Source: Roseateles_B flavus
GTDB taxonomy: Bacteria; Pseudomonadota; Gammaproteobacteria; Burkholderiales; Burkholderiaceae_C
Assembly: GCF_039872765.1 (NCBI RefSeq)
Contig: NZ_JBDPZC010000001.1
Span: forward strand, 248,001 to 312,000
DNA: 64,000 nt
Direction: 5' to 3'
Numbering within the stretch: the stretch's first letter is position 1; every line of letters starts with the position of its first letter. Shown in pieces: positions 45,047-53,358 of the stretch. A program made the position numbers and the translations under genes. Below the pieces are notes generated by a model that saw nothing but the letters and a program-made list of their open reading frames with translations, did no database searches and was not told where the DNA came from.

Positions 45047-47026
45047 ATGTCGTTTCGACTTTGTCTTGCCATCCTGCCTCTGGCCGCTGCCGCTGCCGCC
45101 ATGGGCACGGCCCACGCCCAGACCGAATCCAAGCCCTCCGCCCTCGTCGCCCAGCGCATCGGTCGGCCTCAGCTGGCGTTGGCGCCCGACCCCGCGCCCT
45201 TCCTGAGCGAGCTGCCGGATCGCGCCAGCTTCGACCGCATGGCCCGCGTCTACGACCCGGGCACGCCTGAGGCGCAGCCGCATGTGCTGTTCGTGATCGA
45301 CCGGCAGGCGGCGCAGGGCAAGGTCTATTTCGTCAACACGCGGCGCCATGCCCTGCATGAGGACTTCCTCAAGGCGCGCCATCTGGTGACCAGCTGGGAG
45401 CCGGGGGTGCGCACGCGGCTCTACCAGCAGCCGCAGCGGCGCTTCATCCTGGGCATGGTCAGCTGGCAGCCGCAGCTCAAGGGCTTTGTCTTCGAATTCT
45501 GGGAGGGCGACCGCCAGACGCCCGAGCTGCTGCGCACGGCGCAGGCGGTGCTGGCTCGCGACATGAGCTTCGCGCCCCTGCGCTTCAAGGCCAATGCCGC
45601 CCAGCACGAGCAGGTGGCGCAGGAGGCCGGCATCGAGGCGGTGACGCAGGCCCAGCTCATCGCCGGCCGCAGCGCGCTGGCCTACAACCCGGGGCGTGCC
45701 TTCGGCCGCCTGCGCCTGGTGGAGGATATCGAGCAGGTCGACGACCTCGCGCCGGAGGACATCGTCGTGCTGCGCGAGGCCCCGCTGGCGCTGCCGCCGG
45801 TGGCCGGCGTGATCCTGGCCTCGCCCTCGACGGCACTCTCGCACGTCAACCTGCTGGCCAAGGGCTGGGGCATTCCCAACCTCTACCTCAAGGACGCCTG
45901 GCAGCAGCTGCAGGGCCTGGACGGGCAGACGGTGTGGCTCGACGTGCGGCGTGGCAGCCAGCGGATCGAGGCGCGCGCCGAGGCGCCCGCCGGCTGGCGC
46001 CCGGTGTCACGGCAGGCCAAGGCGCGTCTGCTGAGCGCGCCGGACCTGCGCCGCCAGCAGCCTCTGCCCCTGGCGCAGATGCGCCTGAAGGACATGAGCG
46101 CCTGTGGCGGCAAGGCCGCGCGCCTGGGCGAGCTGCAATGGCTGCAGTCGCAGGGCCGGCTGCCGGCCACGGCGCCGGTGCCGGACGGCTTCTGCATCCC
46201 CTACGGTGCTTTCGCGGCCTTCATGGCCCAGCCCGAGGTGAAGGCGCGGGTGGCCCAGGCGCTGTCGGAAGGTGGCTTCGAGGGCAGCCCCGGTCAGCGC
46301 CGCGCTGTGCTCTCTCGCCTGCGCGAGGACCTGCTCGCCATGCCCCTGCCCGCCGGCCTGGAGGCGCAGTGGGAGCAGCAATGGGAGCGGCAGCTGGCCC
46401 GCGCGGGCGTCTTCGTCCGCAGCTCGTCGAATTCGGAAGACCTGGCCAACTTCAGCGGTGCCGGGCTCTACAGCACCGTGCCCAATGTGCGCACCGAACT
46501 GGCCCGCGCGGTCAAGACCGTCTGGGCCTCGGCATGGAATGCCGAGGCCTTCGAGGCCCGGCGCCAGGCCGGCCTGCGTCATGAACAGGTGCAGATGGCC
46601 GTCCTCGTGCAGAAGGCCGTGGACTCGCGCATGTCCGGCGTGATGATCACCCGGGACCCCTTCGACGCCACGCGCAGCGGCGTGGTCTATGTCTCGGCCA
46701 AGCGGGGCATCGGCATCAAGGTGGTGGAGGGCAAGCGCATTGCCGAGCAGGCGCTCTTCGAGGAGCGCAGCGGCGCCATCGAGCGCCTCTCCAGCTCGGC
46801 GGAAAGCACCGAGCTGCGCCTGGACGAGTCCGGCGGCCTGAAGGAAGTGGCCGTGGCCTCGGCTGCGGTGCTGCAGGACGCGCAGGTGCTGGCCCTCTCG
46901 CGCCTGGCCCTGGCCATCCGCCGCGAGCTGGGCGGCGTGGAACAGGACATCGAATGGGCCATCGACGGCGAAGGCCGCCTGGTGATGCTGCAGGCACGGC
47001 CCTTCGTGCAGCGCAGCGCCTACTGA
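45047..47026 (+). CDS. Exported PEP-synthase-like protein with permuted domains
   Basis: This 659-residue protein has a signal peptide (LCLAILPLAAAAAAMGTAHA-Q) when started at 45047. After a unique N-terminal domain (about 30-210) comes a phosphohistidine-like swivel domain with SPSTALSHVNLLAK (H266), then an ATP-grasp PEP/pyruvate-binding domain from GGKAARLGEL (354-) through FVRSSSNSEDLANFSGAGLY to VMLQARPF near the C-terminus. In PEP synthase the ATP-binding domain comes first and the swivel second. The C-terminal PEP-binding barrel is absent. Export of an ATP-using enzyme is odd, so its reaction and location need testing. A cytoplasmic start at 44972 exists but ignores the clear signal peptide. 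Confidence 0.72.
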   Translation: MSFRLCLAILPLAAAAAAMGTAHAQTESKPSALVAQRIGRPQLALAPDPAPFLSELPDRASFDRMARVYDPGTPEAQPHVLFVIDRQAAQGKVYFVNTRRHALHEDFLKARHLVTSWEPGVRTRLYQQPQRRFILGMVSWQPQLKGFVFEFWEGDRQTPELLRTAQAVLARDMSFAPLRFKANAAQHEQVAQEAGIEAVTQAQLIAGRSALAYNPGRAFGRLRLVEDIEQVDDLAPEDIVVLREAPLALPPVAGVILASPSTALSHVNLLAKGWGIPNLYLKDAWQQLQGLDGQTVWLDVRRGSQRIEARAEAPAGWRPVSRQAKARLLSAPDLRRQQPLPLAQMRLKDMSACGGKAARLGELQWLQSQGRLPATAPVPDGFCIPYGAFAAFMAQPEVKARVAQALSEGGFEGSPGQRRAVLSRLREDLLAMPLPAGLEAQWEQQWERQLARAGVFVRSSSNSEDLANFSGAGLYSTVPNVRTELARAVKTVWASAWNAEAFEARRQAGLRHEQVQMAVLVQKAVDSRMSGVMITRDPFDATRSGVVYVSAKRGIGIKVVEGKRIAEQALFEERSGAIERLSSSAESTELRLDESGGLKEVAVASAAVLQDAQVLALSRLALAIRRELGGVEQDIEWAIDGEGRLVMLQARPFVQRSAY

Positions 47027-47052
47027 GCGCCTGACGGGGTCAAGCGCCTGGC

Positions 47053-47068
47053 GGGGTCAGGTCTTGCC
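47053..47068 (+). repeat. Half copy of the GGCAAGACCTG element
   Basis: GGGGTCAGGTCTTGCC matches the right arm family of the palindrome at 5096-5143. It is preceded by a second imperfect start (GGGGTCAAGCGCC) 17 bp earlier. It lies between the convergent PEP-synthase-like and PhoD genes. Confidence 0.6.
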
Positions 47069-47098
47069 TTGCGGCGCTTGCGCACCCGCGCCGCCATG

Positions 47099-47123
47099 AA
47101 AAAGGGCTGCCCGAAGGCAGCCC
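47099..47123 (-). terminator. Intrinsic terminator of the phoD-like gene
   Basis: On the minus strand a perfect 8-bp stem GGGCTGCC/GGCAGCCC with the tetraloop TTCG is followed by TTTTT. It lies 25 bp after the stop codon at 47148. Confidence 0.85.
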
Positions 47124-47147
47124 CTTGCATGAGCGGGTCGCGGGGAC

Positions 47148-49472
47148 TCAGCTCACCGTCAGCGTGGCGCTGCCGCTGGGCACGCGCACGGTCTTGACGC
47201 TGGCGATGGCGTCGGTGGGCGCGGCGCCGCCGCTCAGGCGCTTGACCTTCTTGAACTGGCAGACCAGCTCGGTCTTGGACAGGCTCACCACCGCATAGCC
47301 CTGGGCATCCGTGTCCGCATGCTTGATCCAGGGGTTGTTGAGCGCGGGGGCGGCGCCGGTCGTGGCGTTGGCCAGCGGGTTCAGGCGCTTGACGATCTCG
47401 CTGGAAGGCACGGACGCAGGCGGGATGCCCAGCGCCGCGGCCAGCTTCTGCTGGATCAGGCCGTAGAGCGTCATCGCTGCTGCCGAGCGGCCGGTCGCGG
47501 CCAGCATGGCGATGGTGCCGGCGATCACGCCGCCCATGCCACCCGTGAGGGTCTCGTCGAAGGTGTTGATGATGGCCGTGGACAGGCCCGGCGTAGGCTG
47601 CACCGCGGCGGCCGGGATCATGCCGGCCTGGATCGCCCCCATCACCGCTGCCTGGACGGCGGCCGTGTTGCTGAGGTCGGTCACGCCCGCGGCCTGCGCG
47701 ATGCCTGCCGACAGCATCTTGATCGCGATGCCTTCGGCCTCGGCCTCGCTGGTGGCCACCAGGGGCTTGAGGTCGCTGAAGCCCGGCTGGCTGGCGGCGC
47801 CCAGGAAGTAGCTGAAGAAGCTGTTGGAGGACATGCCGGCGGTGACCAGGTCCACCATGGCGGGCACGGGCGTCGCGGCCTTGTAGTCGACCATCACCTG
47901 GCCGGCGTAGAAGGCGTGGATGTCACCGGTGACGGCCACCACGTTGCTGATCTTGTTGTCCACGATGTGCTTCATCAGCGCCTGGCGTTCGGCGTTGTAG
48001 CCGTCCCACTGGTCGGCGTTGAGGATGAAGCGCTGCTTGAAGGCCGCGGGGGCGGTAGGCAGGGCGGCGCCGTCCACGCTCATCTTCAGCAGCGAGGTCT
48101 CGTTGCCCCAGATCTTCCACTGGGCGGTCGACGCCGTGAGGGTCTGCAGGAACCACTGGCGCTGGGCGGCGCCCAGCACGCTCACCAGACCCAGCGGGTC
48201 GGGCAGCTGCTTGCCGGCGGCCAGCTTGGCGGCCTCGACGGCGTTGAGCGTGGTCTCCGGCACCATGTAGCGGGCGCCGATGGAGCCGATGGCCTGGCCG
48301 GTCAGTGGGTTGGGGGCGGCCTCGGGGATGAGGTGGTCGGCGCGGTAGAGGCGCTGGTCCGTCATCACCAGGTGCATCAGCTTGCCGAACTTCAGCTCGC
48401 GGTAGATGCGGATGTTGCTGATGCCGTAGCCCGGGTCCAGCGTGAAGCTGACGTCGGCCGGCATGAACTCGAACCAGGCCTGGCTTGCCGAGCGGCGGCG
48501 CGAGGTCTGGGCGGTGTTGTCGCCCACCGAGGTGGCGGCATTGAACGTGCCGTTGTCGTAGGTCTCGCGGTCCTGCCAGCAGTCGTCGGAGAACTCGTGG
48601 TCGTCCCAGATGGGCACGAAGGCGAAGCGCTCGTGCACGGCCTGCAGGCGCGGGTCGCTGCGGTAGCGCTTGTAGAGGTAGCGGTAGTCAGCCAGGGTGG
48701 TGGCGTACTTGCCCTTGCCGGGCAGGTCGCTGCCATTGGGCAGCAGCAGGGCGGTGTGGGCAGGCTCGACGCCGCCGGCCTGGTAGTCCGCACCCACGGC
48801 TTCGTAGATGTAGTCGCCCAGATGCACGACGAAGTCCACCGGTTCCTTGGCCAGCTCGACCATGCCGGCCCAGTGGTTCACGCTCCAGTCCTGGCAGGTG
48901 GTGAAGGCGAACTTGAGGCTGTCGATGTCGGCGTCGGTCGCGGGGGCAGTCTTGAAGCGGCCCACCTTGGAGCGGCTGTCGCCGGCCTGGAACTGGTAGA
49001 AGTAGGTGGTCGCCGCCTTCAGGCCGCTGATGCGGTGGCGCAGGGTGTTGTCGTAGAAGGCGTAGACGGGCACTTCCAGGTCGGCATCGAAGCTGCCGGC
49101 CAGGGCGGTGTTGCTGCCCAGCAGGGCGCTGTTGTCGGCGGCGGTGATGCGCAGGCGGACCTTGAAATTGGCGTCGACGCTGGCGGGCGTGATGTCATCG
49201 GCGCCGGCCGGCACCACGCGGGCCCACAGCAGCACGCCATCGCTGCGCGGATCGCCCGAGGCCACGCTCTGCGGGAACTTGTAGGCGCCGCTGGCGGATG
49301 CGGTCTCGGGCAGCGGGGTGCTGCTGCCGGGGAAGGTCTCGGGCAGGGGCAGCACGGTGCTGCCGTTGTCACCGCCGCCCATGCAGCCGGCGAGGCCGCC
49401 CAGGGCGGAGGAAGCGGTGATCAGGGCGCCGGTCTGCACGACCGAACGGCGCAGGAAATTGCGACGGTCCAT
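47148..49472 (-). CDS. phoD: PhoD-family alkaline phosphatase/phosphodiesterase, Tat-exported lipoprotein
   Basis: The 774-residue protein opens MDRRNFLRRSVVQTG, a twin-arginine motif, followed by a lipobox LAGC (about residues 27-30). The PhoD core contains an N-terminal Fn3-like domain (FPQSVASGDPRSDGVLLWARV), VDFVVHLGDYIYEAVG, PIWDDHEFSDD and VTGDIHAFYAG, which hold the Fe/Ca site. It should release phosphate from extracytoplasmic esters. Odd: an extra Ala/Gly-rich stretch of about 150 residues (VATSEAEAEGIAIKML onward) lies between the core and the last strand, making it longer than most PhoD proteins. The ATG at 49472 has GGAG seven bases upstream. Confidence 0.92.
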   Translation of the reverse strand: MDRRNFLRRSVVQTGALITASSALGGLAGCMGGGDNGSTVLPLPETFPGSSTPLPETASASGAYKFPQSVASGDPRSDGVLLWARVVPAGADDITPASVDANFKVRLRITAADNSALLGSNTALAGSFDADLEVPVYAFYDNTLRHRISGLKAATTYFYQFQAGDSRSKVGRFKTAPATDADIDSLKFAFTTCQDWSVNHWAGMVELAKEPVDFVVHLGDYIYEAVGADYQAGGVEPAHTALLLPNGSDLPGKGKYATTLADYRYLYKRYRSDPRLQAVHERFAFVPIWDDHEFSDDCWQDRETYDNGTFNAATSVGDNTAQTSRRRSASQAWFEFMPADVSFTLDPGYGISNIRIYRELKFGKLMHLVMTDQRLYRADHLIPEAAPNPLTGQAIGSIGARYMVPETTLNAVEAAKLAAGKQLPDPLGLVSVLGAAQRQWFLQTLTASTAQWKIWGNETSLLKMSVDGAALPTAPAAFKQRFILNADQWDGYNAERQALMKHIVDNKISNVVAVTGDIHAFYAGQVMVDYKAATPVPAMVDLVTAGMSSNSFFSYFLGAASQPGFSDLKPLVATSEAEAEGIAIKMLSAGIAQAAGVTDLSNTAAVQAAVMGAIQAGMIPAAAVQPTPGLSTAIINTFDETLTGGMGGVIAGTIAMLAATGRSAAAMTLYGLIQQKLAAALGIPPASVPSSEIVKRLNPLANATTGAAPALNNPWIKHADTDAQGYAVVSLSKTELVCQFKKVKRLSGGAAPTDAIASVKTVRVPSGSATLTVS

Positions 49473-49516
49473 GAGGGACTCCAATCAGGATGAGGGCGGG
49501 AGCACTGGGGCTCCCG

Positions 49517-49532
49517 CGGGGTCAGGTCTTGT
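49517..49532 (+). repeat. Partial copy of the GGCAAGACCTG element
   Basis: GCGGGGTCAGGTCTTGTC is a single diverged arm of the palindromic family in the gap between the phoD-like and porin genes. Confidence 0.5.
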
Positions 49533-49560
49533 CCGGGTAGGGGACGGTATCGAGGCGCGT

Positions 49561-51072
49561 TCAGAAGCTGTGGTTCAGCTGCAGGCCCAGCGTGGTGGCC
49601 TTGCTCTGGTAGTTGCCACGCACGGTCGCATTGCTGCAGTTGCAGGGCTTCTCGCCTTCGCCGTCGTCGGTGATGGACATGGGGGCGTCCTTCAGCTTCA
49701 CATAGCCCAGGGCCAGGTCGACGCTGGTCTGGGCGCTGAACTTCCAGTTCATGCCGAAGGCCAGCCAGTCGCGGTCGGAATCCGGCAGGGCGGCTCCGCG
49801 GTACTGGCCCTGCACGGGCGACTTGTCGCGTGCGGCGCCGGCACGCAGGGTCAGCTTGTCGTTGAACTGGTACTGGGCGCCGACGGAGGCGCGCCAGACG
49901 TTCTTCCAGTGCTCGGGCGTGATGGACGGCGGCGTGGTGCTGTCGAACTTGATGCGCAGCTCCTCCAGCGTCGACTGGCGGTGCCAGGTGGTGTCGGCCA
50001 TCAGGGCCCAGCGCTTGTTGAGCTGGTGGAAGATGTGGAAGGACACGGAGTCCGGCGTCTTCACCTCCAGGCTGGCGCCGGAGTCGTTGTGGTCCAGCTT
50101 GCCCTTGCCGTCATAGGGCGCGCCGGTGGCGGCGGCCAGCACGTTGGCGGGCAGGGTGGCCGGCTGGGTCCAGTCGGCGCTGCCCTTGAGCTTGTGCCGG
50201 ATGCCCGAGCGCCAGGCCACGCCCACGCGGGTCTGCTCGTCCAGCTCCCACAGCAGGGCCAGGTTCATGCCCAGTCCCCAGTCCTGTCCCTTGACGTGCA
50301 CGCCGCCGTCGAACATGGGATTGGCATAGACCTGGGCGGCCTGCTGCTGCAGCTGCACGGCGATGCCGGAGGCGCCCGCCGCGGCCGCCTGCTGAGCCGC
50401 GGCCAGCAGGCCGGCGGCATAGGCGTTGCCATAGGGCACGGCGCGCTTGATGTCACCGTGCATGTACTCCAGCGTCAGGCCGGCGGACACCGAGAGCTGC
50501 TTGGCCGGCTTCCAGGCCACATTGGGGTTGAAGGCCAGAGACTTCAGCTCCACGAAGTTGACGTTGTAGCGGCCACCCCAGTCCGGGCGGTAGTCCAGCT
50601 TGGCGCCGGAGGGCACGAAGATGCCCAGGCCGTAGGCCAGATCGTCGGAGGCCTTGTAGGCGCCGTAGAGGTGCGGCACGAAGGTGGCCTTGGTGGGCTC
50701 GACCACGTCGCCGGCCACCGAGGTGGCCTTGGGCTGGAAGCCCGAGCCCGGCAGGCTGATGTAGGAGCCGGCATCGGTGAACTTCACCTTGGGGTCCACG
50801 TAGTCCAGCACGCCGCTGACATGCCAGCCCTTGCCCAGGCGGGTCAGGCCGGCGGGGTTGGTGAAGATCGTGCTGGCGTCGACGGCTTCCGCGCCGTTGG
50901 AGTTGGCCGTGCCTTCGGCGGCCGCGCTCTGGGTGCCGAAGCGGTAGCCCGAGGCCAGGGCCTGGCCGGCGCACAGGGCCAGGCCGGCAAGCGCCAGCAG
51001 GCGCAGGCGGGGGGCGGAGCGTTGGGGGCGGTCGGCGTGCGCGCGCGCGCCAGCCTGCAGGATGCGGTGCAT
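49561..51072 (-). CDS. OmpP1/FadL-family outer-membrane transporter
   Basis: This 503-residue outer-membrane beta-barrel has a signal peptide (LLALAGLALCAGQALA-S), and the mature start SGYRFGTQSAAAEGTANSNGAEAVDASTIFTNPAGL is the FadL plug with the conserved NPAG. Further marks are WRSGIRHKLKG and the last strand LGLQLNHSF ending in Phe. FadL proteins take up long-chain fatty acids or other hydrophobic compounds by lateral diffusion. An excellent SD (AGAGGAGA) precedes the ATG. A 22-bp dyad lies in its leader. Confidence 0.92.
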   Translation of the reverse strand: MHRILQAGARAHADRPQRSAPRLRLLALAGLALCAGQALASGYRFGTQSAAAEGTANSNGAEAVDASTIFTNPAGLTRLGKGWHVSGVLDYVDPKVKFTDAGSYISLPGSGFQPKATSVAGDVVEPTKATFVPHLYGAYKASDDLAYGLGIFVPSGAKLDYRPDWGGRYNVNFVELKSLAFNPNVAWKPAKQLSVSAGLTLEYMHGDIKRAVPYGNAYAAGLLAAAQQAAAAGASGIAVQLQQQAAQVYANPMFDGGVHVKGQDWGLGMNLALLWELDEQTRVGVAWRSGIRHKLKGSADWTQPATLPANVLAAATGAPYDGKGKLDHNDSGASLEVKTPDSVSFHIFHQLNKRWALMADTTWHRQSTLEELRIKFDSTTPPSITPEHWKNVWRASVGAQYQFNDKLTLRAGAARDKSPVQGQYRGAALPDSDRDWLAFGMNWKFSAQTSVDLALGYVKLKDAPMSITDDGEGEKPCNCSNATVRGNYQSKATTLGLQLNHSF

Positions 51073-51098
51073 GGAGGTCTCCTCTTTGTCGTGGTGAC

Positions 51099-51120
51099 GG
51101 AGAGCGACGCGTCGCTGTCC
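51099..51120. promoter_or_regulatory. 22-bp dyad in the leader of the FadL-type porin gene
   Basis: The centre AGCGACGCGTCGCT (51103-51116) is a perfect 14-bp palindrome. With flanks GGA on one side and TCC on the other it reaches 22 bp with one mismatched pair. It lies 27 bp before the start codon, where a bound repressor could block transcription. Confidence 0.5.
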
Positions 51121-51326
51121 GGGATCACATGGGAGACCGATTCTGCGAAGGCTTTGTTGCAAGGGGGCGAGGGAAAATGCCGGGGCTGTCGTTCGCCGCC
51201 GACGAATCGCGATGGATTAGAGACTTGTCTCCAGAACGACAATGTGCTGGGGCTCCGGGCGTCCTCGATCCTCACCGGCGCCTTGCGGGCTAACCCCGGC
51301 GCCGCACGGCACGGGCCGCGGCCAGA

Positions 51327-52028
51327 ATGCCGGCCATGCGATCTCCCTTCCTGCTGCCTCTGCTCATCCTGGTGTCCGCCTGCATCGCCATCGCCTCGCT
51401 GGGCGGTCTGGGCCTGAGCCCGGAACTGGGCTTCGCGGCCAAGCCGCTCACCACCATCCTCATCCTGCTGTGGGCCTGGCCCCGGGGGGCAGACAGCGCC
51501 CGGGCGGCCCGCTGGCTGCGCTGGGGCCTGCTGTTCTCCCTGGGGGGCGACGTGGCCCTGCTGTGGCCCGAGGCCGGCTTCCTGCCGGGCCTGGTGAGCT
51601 TCCTGATCGCCCATCTCTGCTACATCGTGGGCTACTGCCAGCGCTCGCGCTTCGGCCGGCCCTGGTGGCCTTTCGCGCTCTACGCCCTGGTGGCGGGCGC
51701 GGTGCTGCACCGGCTGTGGCCGGGCATTCCGGGCGATCTGCGGATCCCCGTGCTGGTCTATGTGGGCTGCCTGGCCAGCATGGCCTCCCAGGCCTGGGCC
51801 TGGTGGCGCAGCAGCATGGGCGGGCCGGACGAGGCCCTGGCGCGGCGCGCGGCCTGGGGCGGCACGCTGTTCCTGTTCTCGGACGCGATGATCGCGATCA
51901 ACAAGTTCGCCTTTGCCGGCCAGCTGCCTCACGCCACGCTGCTGATCCTCAGCACCTACTGGCTGGCGCAGTGCTGCTTCGTGGCCAGCCTGCGCCCGGC
52001 GCTGGCGCCGGACGAGGCGGGGGGCTGA
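51327..52028 (+). CDS. YhhN-family membrane protein (lysoplasmalogenase-like)
   Basis: This 233-residue protein has about eight membrane segments with the YhhN/TMEM86 features AAKPLTTILILLWAWP, GLLFSLGGDVALLWPE, GLVSFLIAHLCYIVGY and LFLFSDAMIAINKF. Eukaryotic relatives hydrolyse the vinyl-ether bond of lysoplasmalogens. The bacterial role is uncertain. A start at 51336 (MRSPFLLPL) is equally possible. Its stop touches the stop of the convergent LytTR regulator gene. Confidence 0.85.
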   Translation: MPAMRSPFLLPLLILVSACIAIASLGGLGLSPELGFAAKPLTTILILLWAWPRGADSARAARWLRWGLLFSLGGDVALLWPEAGFLPGLVSFLIAHLCYIVGYCQRSRFGRPWWPFALYALVAGAVLHRLWPGIPGDLRIPVLVYVGCLASMASQAWAWWRSSMGGPDEALARRAAWGGTLFLFSDAMIAINKFAFAGQLPHATLLILSTYWLAQCCFVASLRPALAPDEAGG

Positions 52029-52883
52029 TCACATGCCCTTGAAGAGGTGGGTGTAGCTGCGGCTCACCTCGAGCTTCTCGGTGAGACCCTTGACGGCCAC
52101 CAGCTGGCGGCCGCGGAAGTCCCGGCTGATGCCGGCGATGGCCTTCACATTGACCAGCGTGGAGCGGTGGATCTGCCAGAACAGCTGCGGGTCCAGCTCG
52201 TCCACCAGCTCCTTGATGGGCTTGCGGATCAGCGCCTCGATGCCGGCGGTCTGGACGCGGGTGTACTTCTCGTCGGAGATGAAGAAGAGCACGTCCTCGA
52301 CCGGGATCATCTGGATGCTCTGACCCACGGTGGCCTGGATCCACTGCAGGTACTTGGGCGCCCCGCCGGGATTCAGCTGGGCCGAGAGCTTGTGCAGCAG
52401 CTGCTGCATGGGCTGGCCGGTCGGCAGGGCGGCCGTGGGCGCCTCGCCGGCCTCGGCCTCGCTGCGCTGGGCCAGGCGCTTCTTGACCCGCGCCACGGTG
52501 ATGGCCAGGCGCTCGCGCTCGGCGGGCTTGAGCACGTAGTCCGCCACGCCCTGCTCGAAGGCCTCGACGGCGTACTGGTCATAGGCGGTGATGAAGACGA
52601 TCTCGGGCACCAGCCAGCTGTCGTCGTCCGGGAGCTGCACGATCTGGCGGGCGGCATCCACGCCGGTCAGGCCCGGCATGCGGATGTCCAGGAAGACCAG
52701 GTCCGGGCGGTGCTCGCGACACAGCTCCACGGCTTCCAGGCCGTTCTTGGCCTCGGCCACGATGTCCAGCTCGGGCCAGACCTCCATCAGCCGGCTGCGC
52801 AGCTGCTCCCGCATCAGGCGTTCGTCGTCGGCCAGCACGGCGCGGATGCGGCCGTCGGCGCTGTCTTGGGTGGTGTCGTTCAT
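52029..52883 (-). CDS. LytTR-family response regulator (AlgR/LytR type)
   Basis: This 284-residue regulator has a receiver domain (acidic D19-D20, phospho-acceptor D66 in LVFLDIRMPG, Lys in YVLKPAE) and a C-terminal LytTR DNA-binding domain (about 180-284: VEDVLFFISDEKYTRVQT, FWQIHRSTLVNVKAI). It is the last gene of a three-gene minus-strand operon with its cognate LytS-like kinase. Target genes are not evident; AlgR relatives bind direct repeats 12-13 bp apart. Confidence 0.93.
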   Translation of the reverse strand: MNDTTQDSADGRIRAVLADDERLMREQLRSRLMEVWPELDIVAEAKNGLEAVELCREHRPDLVFLDIRMPGLTGVDAARQIVQLPDDDSWLVPEIVFITAYDQYAVEAFEQGVADYVLKPAERERLAITVARVKKRLAQRSEAEAGEAPTAALPTGQPMQQLLHKLSAQLNPGGAPKYLQWIQATVGQSIQMIPVEDVLFFISDEKYTRVQTAGIEALIRKPIKELVDELDPQLFWQIHRSTLVNVKAIAGISRDFRGRQLVAVKGLTEKLEVSRSYTHLFKGM

Positions 52884-52956
52884 GGGCGGGATGCTAAAGG
52901 CGTCAGGTGGCGGGCGGGGCTACAGGTTGACCCGGAGACCGCCCCGGATGGCGCGC

Positions 52957-53358
52957 TCAGGGACGGGGCGCCGGTGCGGCCGCCCGGGCCTTGGGGCGAC
53001 GCAGCAGCAGCCACAGCACCAGGATCACCAGGAAGGCCGGCGAGAACACCACGGCGCCCACGCCGCAGAACACCAGCACCAGCAGGCCCACCACGCCGCC
53101 CACGATCAGCAGGGGCAGGCCCACGGCGAAGAGCAGCACCAGGGGCAGCACGATGAAGCACACCAGCCCGCCAACGCCCAGGCCGATCAGGGCGCCGATG
53201 AAGTCGCCGAGGTCCGGGTCGGTCCATTCGTCACCGTTGACGACGATGTGGACACCGGGCTCGGAGAAGACATGGTGCGCCAGGCTGAATCCGCCGAGGA
53301 TGCTCAGCAGCACCACGCCCAGGGCGAGGATGAAGAAGGCCTTGAAGAGGGTTCTCAT
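52957..53358 (-). CDS. Small membrane protein between LytS-like kinase and LytTR regulator
   Basis: This 133-residue protein has an N-terminal membrane helix (FKAFFILALGVVLLSILGGF), a short polar segment (FSEPGVHIVVNGDEWTDPDLGD), and two to three further very hydrophobic helices. I recognise no family. Its start overlaps the kinase stop by four bases (ATGA), so the two are coupled. The polar segment GVHIVVNG resembles GVHLDVAID and GVHINLPN in the periplasmic part of the kinase, hinting at a shared fold or contact. Confidence 0.75.
   Translation of the reverse strand: MRTLFKAFFILALGVVLLSILGGFSLAHHVFSEPGVHIVVNGDEWTDPDLGDFIGALIGLGVGGLVCFIVLPLVLLFAVGLPLLIVGGVVGLLVLVFCGVGAVVFSPAFLVILVLWLLLRRPKARAAAPAPRP

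Noticed and set aside
51220..51231. GAGAC-TT-GTCTC as an operator upstream of the YhhN gene
   Set aside because: Five-base arms are too short to support a claim beside the much stronger dyad at 51099.
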